Source of the DNA: Lachnospiraceae bacterium
GTDB taxonomy: Bacteria; Bacillota; Clostridia; Lachnospirales; Lachnospiraceae
NCBI GenBank assembly: GCA_017544705.1
Contig: JAFYDQ010000060.1
Span: forward strand, 1 to 58,637
Direction: 5' to 3'
Length of the DNA stretch: 58,637 nt
The notes beneath the pieces were generated by a model that was given only the letters and a program-made list of their open reading frames with translations, was not told the origin of the DNA and did no database searches. The position numbers and the translations under genes were made by a program. Below are positions 17,779 to 25,701 of the stretch, piece after piece (the stretch's first letter is position 1; each line of letters begins with the position of its first letter).

Positions 17779-18662
17779 TTATGATTGATATAGTCTACAA
17801 AACCGGCACTTGCCGTTGAAGGCATGGTCCCGTTCGGATATACAAAGCCGATGGAACGTTTCGGGATCGGGTTCTTCAGTGGGATCTGGATCAGCTGTTT
17901 GCTGGCAAGTTCTTTCAGTACGAATTCTTTGATCACACATCCAAGGCCCAGACCGATCTTTGCAAATTCGATCAAAAGATCCAGCGAGGTCGCTTCGATC
18001 ACATGATTGATCTTGACCCGGTTTTCAAAGAAATAATGATCGATATACTGTCTGGTGATATTTTCCTTATTCAGCAGTAAAAGCGTGGACTGGGCAATGA
18101 TATCATGTGTGCCTTTCGAACGGATATAATCCTTTGTCGCAACAAAGATGTCTTCGATTTCGGTCACCTGTCTGTACGCCATATTCATCGATTCGATCTC
18201 GTTTTCGCCAACCATACCGATCAGGCCGATGTCTATTTTCTTATCATGCAGCAGTTTCAATGTTTCATATGTGTTCTGGCATTCAATGGAGATCCGCACG
18301 TTCGGATGGTGCGGCATGTATCCCTGAAGATAGGGGAGCAGGACATATTTACAAAGCGTGGTGCTGGCACCGAAACGGATCCGGCCTCCTCCTGTTTCCA
18401 GAAGATTCTTCAGCTGTTCTTCTCCGTCATTCAGGCTTTCAAAAGCCGTTTTCACATGACTGAACAACAGGGAACCTTCCTGGGTCAGCGTTACGCCTTT
18501 GGAACTCCGGATAAATAAAGGAGAACCGATGGAAGCTTCCAGTTTGGATATGGCTTTGGAAACGGCAGGTTGTGAGATATAAAGGTTTTTGGCGGCGGAG
18601 GAGATGTTTCCTTCCAGCGCAGTAGCATAAAAGATCCTGTAGAGTGAAAGATTATTTTCCAT
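17766..18662 (-). CDS. LysR family transcriptional regulator, divergent from leuCD
   Basis: LysR-type regulator of 298 residues: an N-terminal winged helix-turn-helix (about 1-60, with AAKNLYISQPAVSKAISKLE) and a periplasmic-binding-like effector domain (about 90-290). It is transcribed away from leuC with only 104 bases between the start codons, the usual arrangement for a LysR protein that controls the divergent operon and itself. A perfect dyad, ATAACTT-A-AAGTTAT, covers its start codon and fits the ATAA-N7-TTAT pattern known for B. subtilis CcpC, which controls the aconitase gene. That suggests control of leuCD by an organic acid, but the effector is inferred only. The 3' end overlaps miaB by 13 bases on the other strand. 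Confidence 0.9.
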   Translation of the reverse strand: MENNLSLYRIFYATALEGNISSAAKNLYISQPAVSKAISKLEASIGSPLFIRSSKGVTLTQEGSLLFSHVKTAFESLNDGEEQLKNLLETGGGRIRFGASTTLCKYVLLPYLQGYMPHHPNVRISIECQNTYETLKLLHDKKIDIGLIGMVGENEIESMNMAYRQVTEIEDIFVATKDYIRSKGTHDIIAQSTLLLLNKENITRQYIDHYFFENRVKINHVIEATSLDLLIEFAKIGLGLGCVIKEFVLKELASKQLIQIPLKNPIPKRSIGFVYPNGTMPSTASAGFVDYINHNQLF

Positions 18663-18675
18663 AACTTAAAGTTAT
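18661..18675. promoter_or_regulatory. Perfect dyad ATAA-N7-TTAT, candidate LysR operator
   Basis: The sequence ATAACTTAAAGTTAT is a perfect inverted repeat with a one-base centre. It overlaps the LysR start codon (18660-18662 on the complement) and is centred about 65 bases upstream of the start point expected from the leuC -10 box at 18721. A further TTAT half at 18703-18706 lies near -28. This spacing copies the arrangement described for CcpC at B. subtilis citB (full dyad near -66, half dyad near -27). Confidence 0.6.
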
Positions 18676-18697
18676 CTCCAATATAATATTTATATAT

Positions 18698-18726
18698 TTC
18701 TATTATATCTGAAAGGGTGCTATAAT
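18698..18726 (+). promoter_or_regulatory. leuC: Putative leuCD promoter
   Basis: A consensus TATAAT lies at 18721-18726, but the -35 region 17 bases upstream (TCTATT) is poor, which fits a promoter that depends on an activator. The opposite strand shows a possible LysR-gene promoter with TATAAT on the complement of 18702-18707, so the two promoters overlap face to face. Confidence 0.5.
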
Positions 18727-18766
18727 TCCATAGGAAATATGTATATGATCACCAAAGGAGATAATC

Positions 18767-20032
18767 ATGCAAAAAGGAATGACAATGACACAGAAGATCC
18801 TTGCCGATCATGCCGGATTGCCTTATGTTGTTGCGGGGCAGCTGATCGAAGCGAATCTGGATCTTGTACTGGGTAATGACATTACGACCCCGGTTGCGAT
18901 TGCGGAAATGCAGAAGATGCATACCAAATCCGTATTTGATCAGGATAAGATCGCATTGGTAATGGATCATTTTATCCCGAACAAAGACATCAAATCCGCA
19001 CAGAACTGCAAATGTGTCAGGGAATTTGCAATAAAACATGAGATTTCACATTATTATGATGTCGGGCAGATGGGTATCGAGCACGCCCTGTTACCCGAAC
19101 AGGGGCTGACTGTTGCGGGGGATGTGATCATCGGTGCGGATTCACATACCTGTACCTATGGTGCACTCGGTGCTTTTTCGACCGGTGTGGGTTCCACGGA
19201 TATGGCTGCCGGCATGGCCACCGGAAAAGCATGGTTCAAGGTGCCGGGGGCGATCAGATTCAATCTTACCGGCATACCCGGAAAATGGATCAGCGGGAAA
19301 GATGTGATCCTGCATATCATCGGGATGATCGGTGTGGATGGTGCCCTCTATAAATCAATGGAATTTACCGGTGACGGAATCCGTTACTTAAGCATGGATG
19401 ACCGTTTTACGATCGCGAACATGGCGATTGAAGCCGGCGGTAAAAACGGGATTTTCCCGGTGGATGATGTGGCCAAAGCTTACATGGAGGAACATGGGAA
19501 ACGGCCTTATAAAATATACACCGCCGATGAAGATGCGGAATATGAACAAGAATACACGATCGATCTGTCCAAATTAAAACCGACCGTTGCTTTTCCGCAT
19601 TTACCCGAAAATACGAAGACGATCGATGAGATCGGCGAAAAGATCACCGTGGATCAGGCCGTGATCGGTTCGTGCACGAACGGCAGGATGGATGATCTGC
19701 GGATCGCCGCGATGATCATGAATGGCAGGAAAATCGCAAAAAATGTACGTTGTATCGTGATCCCCGCAACACAATCCATTTATCTGCAGGCTTTGAATGA
19801 AGGACTGATCAAAACCTTTATTGAGGCAGGGGCGATCGTATCGACACCGACTTGCGGACCGTGTCTTGGCGGTTATATGGGCGTCTTAGCCGAAGGGGAA
19901 CGGTGTATTTCGACTACAAACCGTAATTTTGTCGGCAGGATGGGACATGTGGATTCCGAAGTATATCTTGCCAGTCCTGCCGTTGCCGCAGCAAGTGCCA
20001 TAGCAGGATACATTACAAAACCGGAGGATTGA
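18767..20032 (+). CDS. leuC: 3-isopropylmalate dehydratase large subunit
   Basis: With LeuD, isomerises 2-isopropylmalate to 3-isopropylmalate in leucine synthesis. The 421-residue length places it in the shorter type of LeuC/HacA-like proteins rather than the roughly 470-residue enterobacterial form. The 4Fe-4S ligands are visible as Cys303 (GSCTNGR) and Cys363/Cys366 (TCGPC); substrate-loop residues [20 protein letters not shown] lie near residues 124-143. A related homoaconitase or citramalate-pathway dehydratase role cannot be excluded from sequence alone. AAAGGAG at 18754-18760 sets the start. leuD follows after three bases; leuA and leuB are not in the window. Confidence 0.93.
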   Translation: MQKGMTMTQKILADHAGLPYVVAGQLIEANLDLVLGNDITTPVAIAEMQKMHTKSVFDQDKIALVMDHFIPNKDIKSAQNCKCVREFAIKHEISHYYDVGQMGIEHALLPEQGLTVAGDVIIGADSHTCTYGALGAFSTGVGSTDMAAGMATGKAWFKVPGAIRFNLTGIPGKWISGKDVILHIIGMIGVDGALYKSMEFTGDGIRYLSMDDRFTIANMAIEAGGKNGIFPVDDVAKAYMEEHGKRPYKIYTADEDAEYEQEYTIDLSKLKPTVAFPHLPENTKTIDEIGEKITVDQAVIGSCTNGRMDDLRIAAMIMNGRKIAKNVRCIVIPATQSIYLQALNEGLIKTFIEAGAIVSTPTCGPCLGGYMGVLAEGERCISTTNRNFVGRMGHVDSEVYLASPAVAAASAIAGYITKPED

Positions 20033-20035
20033 TCG

Positions 20036-20521
20036 ATGAAGGCAAACGGAACAGTACACAAATACGGAGATAACGTTGATACGGATGTGATCATACCGGC
20101 AAGATATCTTGCCATTCAGGATCGGAACGAATTGGCAGAGCATGCCATGGAAGATATTGATCGTGATTTTGTCAGGAATTTAAAAAAGGGAGATCTGGTC
20201 GTTGCAGGGAAAAACTTCGGCTGCGGATCTTCGCGCGAACATGCACCGCTTGTATTGAAGGTTTCCGGCGTCAGTTGTGTGATCGCCGAAACTTTTGCCA
20301 GGATCTTTTTCAGAAATGCGATCAATATCGGATTACCGATCATTGAATGTCCGCAGGCTGCTGCTGCAATCAAAAACGGCGATCAGGTCGAAGTCGATTT
20401 TGACAGTGGTGAGATTAAGGATCTTACAAGCGGAGAGACTTTTCAGGGGGCTCCTTTCCCGGAATTCATGCAGAAGATCATCGTAAACGGCGGACTCATC
20501 AATTATATTAACAATCAATGA
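20036..20521 (+). CDS. leuD: 3-isopropylmalate dehydratase small subunit
   Basis: Swivel-domain partner of LeuC that forms the other half of the active site. At 161 residues it belongs to the short LeuD class that goes with the 420-residue LeuC. Key motifs are [11 protein letters not shown] (about residues 15-25), [14 protein letters not shown] (about 58-71) for substrate carboxylate binding, and [15 protein letters not shown] (about 89-103). It starts three bases after leuC and its stop overlaps the next gene's ATG by four bases, so downstream genes are likely read from the leuCD promoter. Confidence 0.94.
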   Translation: MKANGTVHKYGDNVDTDVIIPARYLAIQDRNELAEHAMEDIDRDFVRNLKKGDLVVAGKNFGCGSSREHAPLVLKVSGVSCVIAETFARIFFRNAINIGLPIIECPQAAAAIKNGDQVEVDFDSGEIKDLTSGETFQGAPFPEFMQKIIVNGGLINYINNQ

Positions 20522-20883
20522 AAAAGCTTGATGTCATCATTTTACTGGCGGCGGTAACCGTGTTTGGATTTCTGGCAATGCTGTCATATACCGGAAAGGA
20601 ATCAGGCGGGATCGCCGTTGTCAGCGTAAACGGAGAAGAATACGGCGCATTTCCGCTTTCGGAAGATAAAACGTTAACAATACGCGGATATGATGGCGGC
20701 TTTAATACGCTCGTGATCAAAGATCATAAAGCTTCCATCAGCGAAGCGGATTGTCCCGATGCTTTGTGCGTGCATCAGAAAGCGATCAGTGCGGACCATG
20801 AGACCATCGTCTGCCTGCCGCATCGTGTAGTGATTGAAATTCAGGCAGATAAGGAGAATGCGACTGATGCGATCGCAAGGTAA
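20518..20883 (+). CDS. NusG domain II-containing small membrane-anchored protein
   Basis: A 121-residue protein with one N-terminal transmembrane helix (about residues 5-24) followed by a small beta domain of the NusG_II type. The domain includes [20 protein letters not shown] and [10 protein letters not shown], with two Cys, and ends with [10 protein letters not shown]. The role is unknown; such genes are usually found just before a Gx transporter/heptaprenyl diphosphate synthase component I gene in Clostridia, as here, often near FMN-binding or Rnf-type redox genes. It overlaps leuD by four bases and its 3' end overlaps the following broken gene. Confidence 0.85.
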   Translation: MKKLDVIILLAAVTVFGFLAMLSYTGKESGGIAVVSVNGEEYGAFPLSEDKTLTIRGYDGGFNTLVIKDHKASISEADCPDALCVHQKAISADHETIVCLPHRVVIEIQADKENATDAIAR

Positions 20884-21429
20884 ATACAGGATCAAACATA
20901 TTGCCTATCTGGCAATGTTTGCAGCCTTATCGATCATATGTGCCTATATTGAGATCCTGATCCCTTTCTCCTTTGGTATACCGGGTGTTAAGCTCGGCCT
21001 TTCAAATCTCATTTCCCTTTTGCTTCTCTATATCGGCAGAAAGACGGAATAAACGATCGGATGGAAAGACTATCGGATGCCGGAATCGTTTTGTTTATCA
21101 GGATCACGGTGATCAGTTTTCTGTTTACGAACGGATATTCCCTTCTTTATTCTTTGTCGGGTGGAATTTTAAGTCTTTTATGTATGTGGTTTCTATCGGG
21201 ATGTGATAAAATAAGTGTTGTCGGTACCAGTATCATCGGTGGAATATCACATAATCTCGGGCAATTGATCATTGCCGTTTTGATCGTCGACCAGCTCAGG
21301 ATCATTTATTATGCGCCGGTTCTGTTGTTGTCCGGTACACTGACGGGATTTTTACTCGGCATACTGTCCCGGCTTATCCTGCAAAGAAAAGGAGTATTGA
21401 AAACGTATGATCGCTTTTTTGAAAGGTGA
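20867..21429 (+). pseudogene. Gx transporter family protein (heptaprenyl diphosphate synthase component I-like), disrupted
   Basis: A small multi-pass membrane protein of the Gx transporter family; members are predicted substrate-binding components, and the heptaprenyl-synthase name is historic. The first part (20867-21052, from [16 protein letters not shown]) ends at TAA 21050-21052 just after KLGLSNLISLLLLYIG; the second part (to 21429) continues in another frame with DAGIVLFIRITVISFLFTNG and the rest of the family pattern. Joining base 21043 to 21076 would give a continuous LLYIGRKDAGIVLF. The 32 bases between hold a second imperfect copy of ATCGG-N2-GAAAGAC (21032-21045 and 21056-21070), so an insertion with partial duplication probably broke the gene. 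The start is set by AAGGAG at 20851-20856. The end overlaps ruvA. Confidence 0.75.
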
Positions 21430-22006
21430 AGTTGCAGGGATCTATGACGGCCAGATCGTTTTGGAAGTGAACGGTGTCGGTTATAATATCAATATGCCCG
21501 CATCCTCCATCGATATGATCGAAGGGTTATCGGAACTGAAGGTATATACTTATTTAAGCGTGCGGGAAGATGCCATGTGGCTTTACGGGTTCCTGACCAA
21601 GGATGACCTGGACTTCTTTAAACAGCTGATCCAGGTTAACGGGATCGGTCCCAAAGGCGCACTTGGGATCTTATCGGTCATGAGCAGCGAAGATCTGAAA
21701 TTTGCGATATTGTCATCTGATGCAAAAACAATTTCGAAATGCCCGGGGATCGGAGCCAAAACTGCACAAAGGATCATATTGGATCTGAAAGATAAGATTG
21801 ACCTTGCCGAAACTTTTGAACAAAAGCTTTCCAACAAACAGGAAGATGTCGATGCCTCCACAGGGATCAGGCAAGAAGCCGTGGAAGCGCTCTGTGCACT
21901 CGGTTATTCGGCAACTGATGCATTACGTGCCTGCCGTATGGTTGAACTTGGCGATGACGCTGATGCCGAATCGATTCTGAAAGAGGCGCTCAAACATCTG
22001 ATCTGA
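21407..22006 (+). CDS. ruvA: Holliday junction branch migration protein RuvA
   Basis: Binds four-way DNA junctions and loads the RuvB motor. The 199-residue protein has the three usual parts: an N-terminal OB fold ([28 protein letters not shown]), a middle domain with two helix-hairpin-helix motifs ([19 protein letters not shown] about residues 68-86, and [19 protein letters not shown] about 107-125), and a C-terminal domain (about 150-199) that contacts RuvB. The start overlaps the tail of the broken Gx transporter gene by 23 bases; ruvB follows. Confidence 0.97.
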   Translation: MIAFLKGEVAGIYDGQIVLEVNGVGYNINMPASSIDMIEGLSELKVYTYLSVREDAMWLYGFLTKDDLDFFKQLIQVNGIGPKGALGILSVMSSEDLKFAILSSDAKTISKCPGIGAKTAQRIILDLKDKIDLAETFEQKLSNKQEDVDASTGIRQEAVEALCALGYSATDALRACRMVELGDDADAESILKEALKHLI

Positions 22007-22043
22007 TCAAGACCTTGCATTCATAATGGCGGAGTTCCAAAAA

Positions 22044-23051
22044 ATGGCGAAACGTTCAATAGAAACAACACTAACCGAAGAAGATATCAAAATAGAAGGA
22101 AGTTTAAGGCCGCAATTTCTGAAGGATTATATCGGTCAGAAAAAGGCCAAGGAAACCCTGAAGATCTACATCGAAGCCGCAAAACAGAGAAATGATCCGC
22201 TCGACCATGTACTGTTCTACGGGCCGCCCGGACTTGGAAAAACAACTCTGGCCGGGATCATTGCCAATGAGATGGGGGTTCATATCAAGACCACCAGCGG
22301 ACCGGCTATCGAAAAACCGGGTGAAATGGCAGCAATCCTGAATAACCTGCAGGAAGGCGATATACTTTTTGTGGATGAGATCCACCGCCTGAACCGCCAG
22401 GTAGAAGAAGTATTATATCCTGCGATGGAAGACTATGCGATCGATATCATGATCGGAAAAGGCGCCAGCGCCAGATCGATCAGACTGGATCTTCCGAAAT
22501 TCACGCTGGTCGGCGCCACGACCAGAGTCGGATTGCTGACAGCACCTTTAAGAGACCGCTTTGGTGTGATCCACAGGCTTGAATTCTATACACCGGAAGA
22601 ACTGACGACGATCATCATGCACTCTGCAAAGATCCTGAATGTTCATATTGATGAAAAGGGCGCAAAAGAACTTGCAAGAAGAAGCAGAGGAACGCCAAGG
22701 CTTGCCAACCGGCTGTTAAAACGCGTACGTGACTTTGCCCAGATACGATATGACGGTGATATTACCTATGATGTTGCAAAGGATGCTCTCGATCTGATGG
22801 ATGTGGACAGGATGGGGCTGGATCACGTGGATCGTAATCTGATCCTGACCATGATCAAAAAGTTTGACGGCGGTCCGGTCGGGCTTGATACCATAGCTGC
22901 AGCGATCGGTGAAGATTCCGGAACGATCGAAGATGTCTATGAACCGTATCTGATCCAGAACGGTTTTCTGAACAGAACGCCGAGAGGAAGAGTGGCTACA
23001 AAGAGTGCTTATGAACATTTCGGCATCCCGTTTGCCGAGAGCGAATCCTGA
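22044..23051 (+). CDS. ruvB: Holliday junction branch migration DNA helicase RuvB
   Basis: Hexameric AAA+ motor that drives branch migration with RuvA. The 335-residue product has Walker [10 protein letters not shown] (nt 22222-22248), Walker [11 protein letters not shown] (nt 22368-22397), sensor I GATTRVG, the arginine finger region APLRDRFG, and a C-terminal winged helix. I place the start at 22044 ([10 protein letters not shown]) because GGCGGAG at 22028-22034 sits at the right distance; the first ATG at 22026 lacks a ribosome site. RuvC is absent from the operon, as usual in Firmicutes, where RecU (also in this window, near 46 kb) resolves junctions. Confidence 0.97.
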   Translation: MAKRSIETTLTEEDIKIEGSLRPQFLKDYIGQKKAKETLKIYIEAAKQRNDPLDHVLFYGPPGLGKTTLAGIIANEMGVHIKTTSGPAIEKPGEMAAILNNLQEGDILFVDEIHRLNRQVEEVLYPAMEDYAIDIMIGKGASARSIRLDLPKFTLVGATTRVGLLTAPLRDRFGVIHRLEFYTPEELTTIIMHSAKILNVHIDEKGAKELARRSRGTPRLANRLLKRVRDFAQIRYDGDITYDVAKDALDLMDVDRMGLDHVDRNLILTMIKKFDGGPVGLDTIAAAIGEDSGTIEDVYEPYLIQNGFLNRTPRGRVATKSAYEHFGIPFAESES

Positions 23052-23075
23052 TTTCTATCCAAATTGACATCCGGG

Positions 23076-23103
23076 TTGTTTTTTGAAAAGATTTTGATAT
23101 AAT
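23076..23103 (+). promoter_or_regulatory. zapA: Putative zapA promoter
   Basis: TTGTTT at 23076-23081 and TATAAT at 23098-23103 are spaced by 16 bases, 45 bases ahead of the zapA start. A TTGACA at 23064 is too far from this -10 box to serve as its partner. Confidence 0.6.
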
Positions 23104-23147
23104 TTATTTGTATGTAACTGTTCTTTTTATCGGGGGAGGGGATTGAA

Positions 23148-23513
23148 ATGGCTACGAAAAACGATGCGGAAGTCATTATCGGCGGTAAAGTTATTACGCT
23201 CAGCGGATATGAAAGTGAAGAATATCTGCAAAAAGTCGCATCCTATATCAACAATAAGATCTTTGAATACAATAAGGTCGAATCATTTCGAAGACAACCG
23301 CTGGATATGCAGGGCATCCTGCTGCAGTTGAATGTGGCGGATGATTATTTCAAGGCAAAGAAGCAGATTGAAACGCTTCAGGAAGAGCTGGAGGCAAAGG
23401 ACAGAGAGTTATACGATCTGAAACATGAACTGATCGCTTCACAGATCAAATTGGAAAGTAAAGAAAAGATGATTCGGGAATATCAGAATGACATGACCGA
23501 AAGGAAAGGATAG
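23148..23513 (+). CDS. zapA: Cell division protein ZapA
   Basis: Small FtsZ-bundling protein that stabilises the Z ring at mid-cell. The 121-residue product has the ZapA N-terminal beta domain (EVIIGGKVITLSGYESEEYL, about residues 6-25), the characteristic ASYINNKI stretch (about 29-36), and a long C-terminal coiled coil (about 62-118) rich in Lys, Glu and Leu. GGGGAGGGGA at 23132-23141 is the ribosome site. It is a short transcription unit with a promoter in front and a strong hairpin terminator directly after the stop. Confidence 0.9.
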   Translation: MATKNDAEVIIGGKVITLSGYESEEYLQKVASYINNKIFEYNKVESFRRQPLDMQGILLQLNVADDYFKAKKQIETLQEELEAKDRELYDLKHELIASQIKLESKEKMIREYQNDMTERKG

Positions 23514-23517
23514 ATCA

Positions 23518-23548
23518 GATCGAGTAGGGATTCCTGCTCGATCTTTTT
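23518..23548 (+). terminator. Rho-independent terminator after zapA
   Basis: An 11-pair stem (arms 23518-23528 and 23533-23543, one G-T pair) with a four-base GATT loop is followed by TTTTT at 23544-23548. It lies right after the zapA stop and 12 bases before the U32 gene start. Confidence 0.85.
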
Positions 23549-23559
23549 CATGAAATACG

Positions 23560-25698
23560 ATGACAAAACCCGAATTACTGTCTCCGTGCGGTGACTATGA
23601 ATGTTTTCTTGCGGCGATCCATGCAGGATGTGATGCCGTCTATTTGGGTGCGTCCTTTTCCGCAAGAGCTTATGCCAGAAATTTCACACCGGAAGAAATC
23701 CTCACTGCAATCGATTATGCACATCTTTTTTCTAAAAAAGTCTATCTGACGCTGAATATCCTTATGAAAGATCCGGAGATGGATCTGATCCATGATTTCT
23801 TAAACCCGCTTTATCTTGCCGGCCTTGATGGCGTGATCGTTCAGGATATCGGTCTGATCAATTATATACGCGCGAATTTTCCGCAGCTTCCCGTTCATGC
23901 GAGCACGCAAATGACGATCACGGATGCGGAGGGCGTCTTACTGCTTAAGGAAATGGGAGTTAGCCGTGTTGTGTTGGCCAGAGAGCTTTCCCTAAAGGAA
24001 ATCCGGAAGATTGGCGAAGAAACCGGGGTAAGTCTTGAGTGCTTTATCCATGGTGCACTATGTTATTCCTATTCCGGAAAATGCCTCATGTCGAGCCTGA
24101 TCGGCGGCAGAAGCGGAAACAGAGGACGTTGTGCACAGCCTTGCCGTCTTCCCTATGACGGCAAATATCCGCTCAGCTGCCGGGATATCTGTACTCTTAA
24201 GATTCTCCCGCAACTGATCGATGCAGGGATCGCTTCCTTCAAAATAGAAGGCAGGATGAAGAACCCGGCATATGTGGCAGGGGTAACCGGCATCTATCGT
24301 AAATATATCGACCGGTATCTCAATGACCGTACAAAACCTTATCAGGTTGATGAAGAAGATTTTACGATTCTCAAAACGCTTTATACCAGAAGCGGTCATA
24401 CGGAAGGGTATTATGGGATCCATAACGGTCCGGAAATGATCACAATGCAAAAGCCCGGGTATGCCAAAGCAGATGAACAGCTTGAAAAAGAAACGATGGA
24501 TCGCTTCATATCCAAGACGCCAAAGCTTCCCCTGGAACTGTCTGTTACACTTTTGTCCGGTCAGCCTGCCCTTTTATCTGCAAAGTCCGGAGCGCATGCG
24601 GTTACGGTAGAAGGGGATACGGTAGAAGCAGCAAAAAAACGTGCCCTCTTAAATGAAGATATCAAAAAACAACTGTTAAAACTTGGCGGAACGGAATTTT
24701 CCTGCAAAAAGATCGATATTGATTCACCGGGTAATATCTTTCTGCCCGTATCGTCAATCAACAGTTTAAGACGGGAAGCCGTTTTGGCTCTTCGGGAAGA
24801 GATCCTGAAAAAGGGTAAGAGAAGTAAGGAAATACACGGTTCCTTCGGGATCATTCATGAAGAACAAAAACCGTATCCGCCAAAACCTTTTCTGCACGCC
24901 AGCGTATCGACGATGGAACAGGCAGATGCCCTGATCCATGATCCAAACGTGCAGATCCTGTCTGTTCCGGTAGAATTATTCTCATCGGATACCGTTTTAA
25001 AGGCTTACAGGGAGAGGATCAAGACCGCTCCGCTAAAGCTTTTTGTCATCTTTCCTTATATCTGCAGGGACCAATATTTTCAACGTCATGCGCATTTAAT
25101 AACGGAGCTTCTTTCCGGTAATGAAGTTGCCGGCGTCATGATCCGTAATTATGAGAGCCTGTACTATTTAAAGCAGATCGCATATACCGGCGAGATCCTT
25201 GCGGATCTTCATCTTTATGCGTTCAACCGGTATGCTAGGTATCAGCTTAATGATGCAGGCATCAGCATTACTACCGTTCCCGTGGAATTAAATCAAAAGG
25301 AACTTAGAATTCGCAATGCATCTTCGGAAGATTTGATCGTCTACGGAAGGCTGCCGCTCATGATCAGTGCCCAGTGTCTTCAAAAAACACATGGAAAATG
25401 TGATCATTCGGGCAGGTTATGCGAGATAAAAGACAGATATAACGTAGTCTTTCCCCATCAAAGCGTCTGCAGTGAATGCTACAGCATTCTTTATAACAGT
25501 GTTCCGTTATCCCTGCATACGGATACGGATCTGATCCGGAAATTGCATCCTTATTCCGTACGGATGATCTTTACAACGGAAGAAGGAAGTATGATCGGTA
25601 AAATGATCAGTGACTTTTCAAAAGCCCTGTTTGACGGCATCCCTTTTCAACCGGATTATGCCTATACCAGAGGTCATATGCAAAGAGGCGTCGAATAA
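23560..25698 (+). CDS. U32 family peptidase-like protein with DUF3656 (RlhA/TrhP-type)
   Basis: A 712-residue member of peptidase family U32. Despite the name, characterised relatives (RlhA, TrhP/TrhO-linked YegQ) take part in prephenate-dependent hydroxylation of rRNA or tRNA; which substrate this one uses is not evident. The N-terminal TIM-barrel-like domain begins PELLSPCGDYECFLAAIHAG and holds the signature CFIHGALCYSYSGKC (about residues 165-179) with RSGNRGRCAQPCR (about 189-201). A DUF3656-type region follows (about 300-440), then a second U32-like part with further Cys (CSECYS near 646). It starts 12 bases after the zapA terminator with only a weak ribosome site, so the promoter is unclear. 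The SEDS-PBP gene follows after three bases. Confidence 0.85.
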   Translation: MTKPELLSPCGDYECFLAAIHAGCDAVYLGASFSARAYARNFTPEEILTAIDYAHLFSKKVYLTLNILMKDPEMDLIHDFLNPLYLAGLDGVIVQDIGLINYIRANFPQLPVHASTQMTITDAEGVLLLKEMGVSRVVLARELSLKEIRKIGEETGVSLECFIHGALCYSYSGKCLMSSLIGGRSGNRGRCAQPCRLPYDGKYPLSCRDICTLKILPQLIDAGIASFKIEGRMKNPAYVAGVTGIYRKYIDRYLNDRTKPYQVDEEDFTILKTLYTRSGHTEGYYGIHNGPEMITMQKPGYAKADEQLEKETMDRFISKTPKLPLELSVTLLSGQPALLSAKSGAHAVTVEGDTVEAAKKRALLNEDIKKQLLKLGGTEFSCKKIDIDSPGNIFLPVSSINSLRREAVLALREEILKKGKRSKEIHGSFGIIHEEQKPYPPKPFLHASVSTMEQADALIHDPNVQILSVPVELFSSDTVLKAYRERIKTAPLKLFVIFPYICRDQYFQRHAHLITELLSGNEVAGVMIRNYESLYYLKQIAYTGEILADLHLYAFNRYARYQLNDAGISITTVPVELNQKELRIRNASSEDLIVYGRLPLMISAQCLQKTHGKCDHSGRLCEIKDRYNVVFPHQSVCSECYSILYNSVPLSLHTDTDLIRKLHPYSVRMIFTTEEGSMIGKMISDFSKALFDGIPFQPDYAYTRGHMQRGVE

Positions 25699-25701
25699 TC
25701 C

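Noticed and set aside
23064..23103. TTGACA at 23064 as the zapA -35 box
   Set aside because: It lies 28 bases from the -10 box, too far; TTGTTT at 23076 has acceptable spacing.
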